Source of the DNA: Alphaproteobacteria bacterium
Lineage (GTDB): Bacteria; Pseudomonadota; Alphaproteobacteria; Rickettsiales; Rickettsiaceae
NCBI GenBank assembly: GCA_030430995.1
Contig: JAUIKA010000042.1
Span: 1-8,543, forward strand
DNA length: 8,543 bases
Direction: 5' to 3'
This document shows positions 6,930 to 8,543 of this stretch, in pieces. Numbering within the stretch: the first letter of the stretch is position 1; each line of letters opens with the position of its first letter. The notes under the pieces are model-generated. The model was given only the letters and a program-made list of their open reading frames with translations, had not been told where the DNA came from and did no database searches. A program made the position numbers and the translations under genes.

Positions 6930-7766
6930 CTATGAAGCATTGAATTCCATGCATCGCTCATGCCCATTAAGGTCATGGTAAGATTTTATATATTTATAAG
7001 AGGAGAAGATTTCTTTTATTTTCTCTGCCTGATTATACCCTATTTCCAAGAATATTTTCCCTCCACTGATGATGTTATGCTTTATGAATTCAGCTATATG
7101 GTAGTAATGCTCATATCCATCATCTTTAGCAAATATTGCAGATTTTGGTTCAAATTTTATATTTTCAGTTTTATCTTTTTCGCCTACATAAGGCGGGTTA
7201 GCTACTATAATATCAAATTTCCCTATTCTCTGCTTATTTTTCCAAGAGCTTTTTATGCATCTAGCCCTTCCACATATGCTATATAGAGATAAATTTTTAT
7301 GGCTAACATCTATAGCGCCTTCATCTATATCTAGCAGCGTAACATTGCTATTTGCCATTTCTAAAGCAAGGGTTATGCCGATGCACCCGCTACCACAGCC
7401 TAGGTCTAATATATTTTTTTTACTGTCTTCTTTTTCTGAATTTAACACAGCATCTACCAAAATCTCTGTATCAGGCCTCGGTATTAATACTCTTCCATCT
7501 ATTATGAAGTCTCTGCTATAGAATTCTTTTTTACCGATTAGATATGCTATAGGTACATGGTTATTCCTCTGTTTTATAAGGTCTTGCAATGTTTGAATTT
7601 GAATCTCAGATAAAGATATATCTCCTAATATTATATCTTCTTTTGAGATATCTGATACAAAGCTAATTAAGATTATAGCTTCTGCATAACTATTTTCTAC
7701 TCCAGATAAAGCTTTCCTTACCCAGGATAAATTATTTGCCTGTTGAACCGAATCCAGCATCTCCAC
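6930..7766 (-). CDS. prmC: peptide chain release factor N5-glutamine methyltransferase (PrmC)
   Basis: PrmC (HemK) methylates the glutamine of the GGQ motif of release factors RF1 and RF2 using S-adenosylmethionine. At 278 aa it has normal length. Residues 1-85 form the helical N-terminal substrate-binding domain, ending in [25 protein letters not shown] (94-101) and the SAM-binding [10 protein letters not shown] (121-130) follow. ANPPY (189-193) is the amide-methyltransferase motif that binds the target glutamine. The chosen start is GTG at 7766; ATG at 7760 is an equally possible start two codons later. Both lie inside dut, whose last 29-35 nt are overlapped in another frame, so translation is probably coupled. 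No separate promoter is expected between them. prmC next to prfA is common elsewhere; here its partners are dut and truA. Confidence 0.95.
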   Translation of the reverse strand: MEMLDSVQQANNLSWVRKALSGVENSYAEAIILISFVSDISKEDIILGDISLSEIQIQTLQDLIKQRNNHVPIAYLIGKKEFYSRDFIIDGRVLIPRPDTEILVDAVLNSEKEDSKKNILDLGCGSGCIGITLALEMANSNVTLLDIDEGAIDVSHKNLSLYSICGRARCIKSSWKNKQRIGKFDIIVANPPYVGEKDKTENIKFEPKSAIFAKDDGYEHYYHIAEFIKHNIISGGKIFLEIGYNQAEKIKEIFSSYKYIKSYHDLNGHERCMEFNAS

Positions 7767-8184
7767 GTTCTGTATTTGTTAATTCTTTTTCTTGTCTCCA
7801 GACAACATTACTATATTTTGCAACAACCATTTGTGCTATTTTCATACCATGTGATATTACAAACTCCTTTTCCCCTAGGTTTATTAGAATAACTTTTATT
7901 TCTCCTCTGTAATCTGCATCTATAGTGCCTGGCGTGTTTAATACCGTAATTCCGTGTTTAGCTGCATGCCCTGAGCGTGGCCTCACCTGTGCTTCATAAC
8001 CCTTTGGCAGTGCAATACATATCCCGGTGGGGACTATCATTCTTTGCATTGGCGCTATAGAGATTGTATTTTTATTTTCTAGATTCGCATATAAATCAAC
8101 TCCGGCGCTAAGTTCTGTTGCATGTATAGGTAGGCTTAAATCCTTTGCTAAATTTTTTACTTCGATAGTAACAATATCTGTCAT
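7732..8184 (-). CDS. dut: deoxyuridine 5'-triphosphate nucleotidohydrolase (dUTPase)
   Basis: This homotrimeric dUTPase hydrolyses dUTP to dUMP and pyrophosphate, limiting uracil in DNA and feeding dTMP synthesis. All five motifs are present in 150 aa: motif 1 AGVDLYA (27-33), motif 2 RPRSG (68-72), motif 3 [13 protein letters not shown] (86-98) with D89 as the expected catalytic base and Y92 for sugar discrimination, motif 4 GMKIAQMVV (113-121) and motif 5 [12 protein letters not shown] (139-150), whose Phe stacks on uracil. The start ATG has an AGGA ribosome site 5 nt upstream (8190-8193, minus strand), the clearest in this operon. As first gene of dut-prmC-truA, its promoter should lie in 8185-8390. 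Its end overlaps prmC by 35 nt. Confidence 0.97.
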   Translation of the reverse strand: MTDIVTIEVKNLAKDLSLPIHATELSAGVDLYANLENKNTISIAPMQRMIVPTGICIALPKGYEAQVRPRSGHAAKHGITVLNTPGTIDADYRGEIKVILINLGEKEFVISHGMKIAQMVVAKYSNVVWRQEKELTNTERGDAGFGSTGK

Positions 8185-8543
8185 AGTAGTCCTATTAGTT
8201 AATGGTTGAGGGTATTAAAACACTTTAAATATATAGATAATAGTATCATATTTGTAATGGAATAAAAGCAGTTTCTTTAATAAATATGTATATTTAGTGC
8301 TTTAGGTAGAATTGTAGTTATGCAACTGGGGGTGATAAAAACTCTATTAGAAGTTAAATAATATTGGGCTTAAGTGATGGCATAGTTAATAGCGTAAGAT
8401 ATTGACAATCAGAGATCTTACTTCTAGTAATGGGCTACTTATACTATATTTATTGGCTTGCCTGATGTAAATATATTGCGCTGCTAGTCTTAGACGTATT
8501 ATTTATTTTTATAGATGATTATATAGTTATTTTGGACAATCTA
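8185..8543. other. gene-free region upstream of dut with repeat copy 3
   Basis: No coding frame or RNA gene is supported here. The 200 bp next to dut should contain the promoter for dut-prmC-truA, but on the minus strand I see only weak AT-rich -10 candidates (TATGAT around 8244-8250) without a matching -35 box, so none is called. Repeat copy 3 occupies 8390-8487. The last 56 bases are plain AT-rich sequence. Confidence 0.55.
8390..8487 (+). repeat. dispersed repeat, copy 3
   Basis: It starts TAGCGTAAGATATTGACAAT and ends AATATATTGCGCTGCTAG. Its first 22 bases are the same as copy 1, AGATCTTA follows in both, and the right block differs from copy 1 mainly at silent-looking positions on the minus strand. 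Arms 8391-8406 and 8467-8482 are complementary at 13 of 16 positions. Read on the minus strand it is open from LAAQYIYIRQA to RSLIVNILRY and then stops at TAA. It is 9 nt longer than copy 1 between the conserved blocks, an in-frame difference. It lies about 205 bp upstream of dut, in the same orientation on the + strand as copies 1 and 2. Confidence 0.75.

Noticed and set aside
8220..8330. Promoter boxes for dut on the minus strand
   Set aside because: TATGAT-like -10 candidates exist, but no -35 box lies at proper spacing.
1..8543. CRISPR array, phage defence system or mobile-element genes
   Set aside because: No regularly spaced direct repeats, no Cas, transposase, integrase or toxin-antitoxin proteins. 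The three repeats are widely spaced and not an array.

Overview
The window is AT-rich bacterial chromosome. It carries six intact housekeeping genes, the end of a flagellar gene, and long gene-free stretches. Low GC, a strong A/T-ending codon bias and sparse intergenic DNA carrying a small dispersed repeat suggest a reduced-genome, host-associated bacterium. The flagellar protein has the coiled-coil plus MgtE-N-like layout of alphaproteobacterial MotE. The most economical reading is an alphaproteobacterium of the Rickettsiales type, possibly a flagellated lineage such as the Midichloriaceae. This placement is inference, since no rRNA is present.

Layout. Positions 1-545 hold the 3' part of a motE-like flagellar gene (+ strand), with its N-terminus cut by the window edge. 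Positions 546-1836 (about 1.3 kb) hold no gene I can support; they contain two copies of a roughly 90-105 bp dispersed repeat and some inverted repeats. Positions 1837-6170 hold a tight + strand run uvrC-pgsA-recG (8-nt overlap, then a 1-nt gap). Positions 6195-8184 hold a tight - strand run dut-prmC-truA (35-nt overlap, then a 3-nt gap), convergent with recG across 24 nt. Positions 8185-8543 are gene-free and hold a third copy of the repeat.

Functions. UvrC (nucleotide excision incision) and RecG (fork and Holliday junction remodelling) are DNA repair enzymes, and Dut keeps uracil out of DNA. PgsA makes the precursor of phosphatidylglycerol. PrmC methylates release factors and TruA makes pseudouridine in tRNA anticodon arms. 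All six look intact, with the expected motifs.

The most unusual content is the repeat family: copies at about 1231-1326, 1611-1718 and 8390-8487, all in the same orientation. The ends are well conserved and the middle is variable. The ends form an imperfect inverted repeat. Read on the - strand, the ends encode similar peptides (AAQYI near one end, IVNIL near the other), and the spacing between the conserved blocks differs only by multiples of three. I do not recognise this family. It could be a RPE-like or MITE-like element, a structured RNA, or remnants of a repeated gene fragment.
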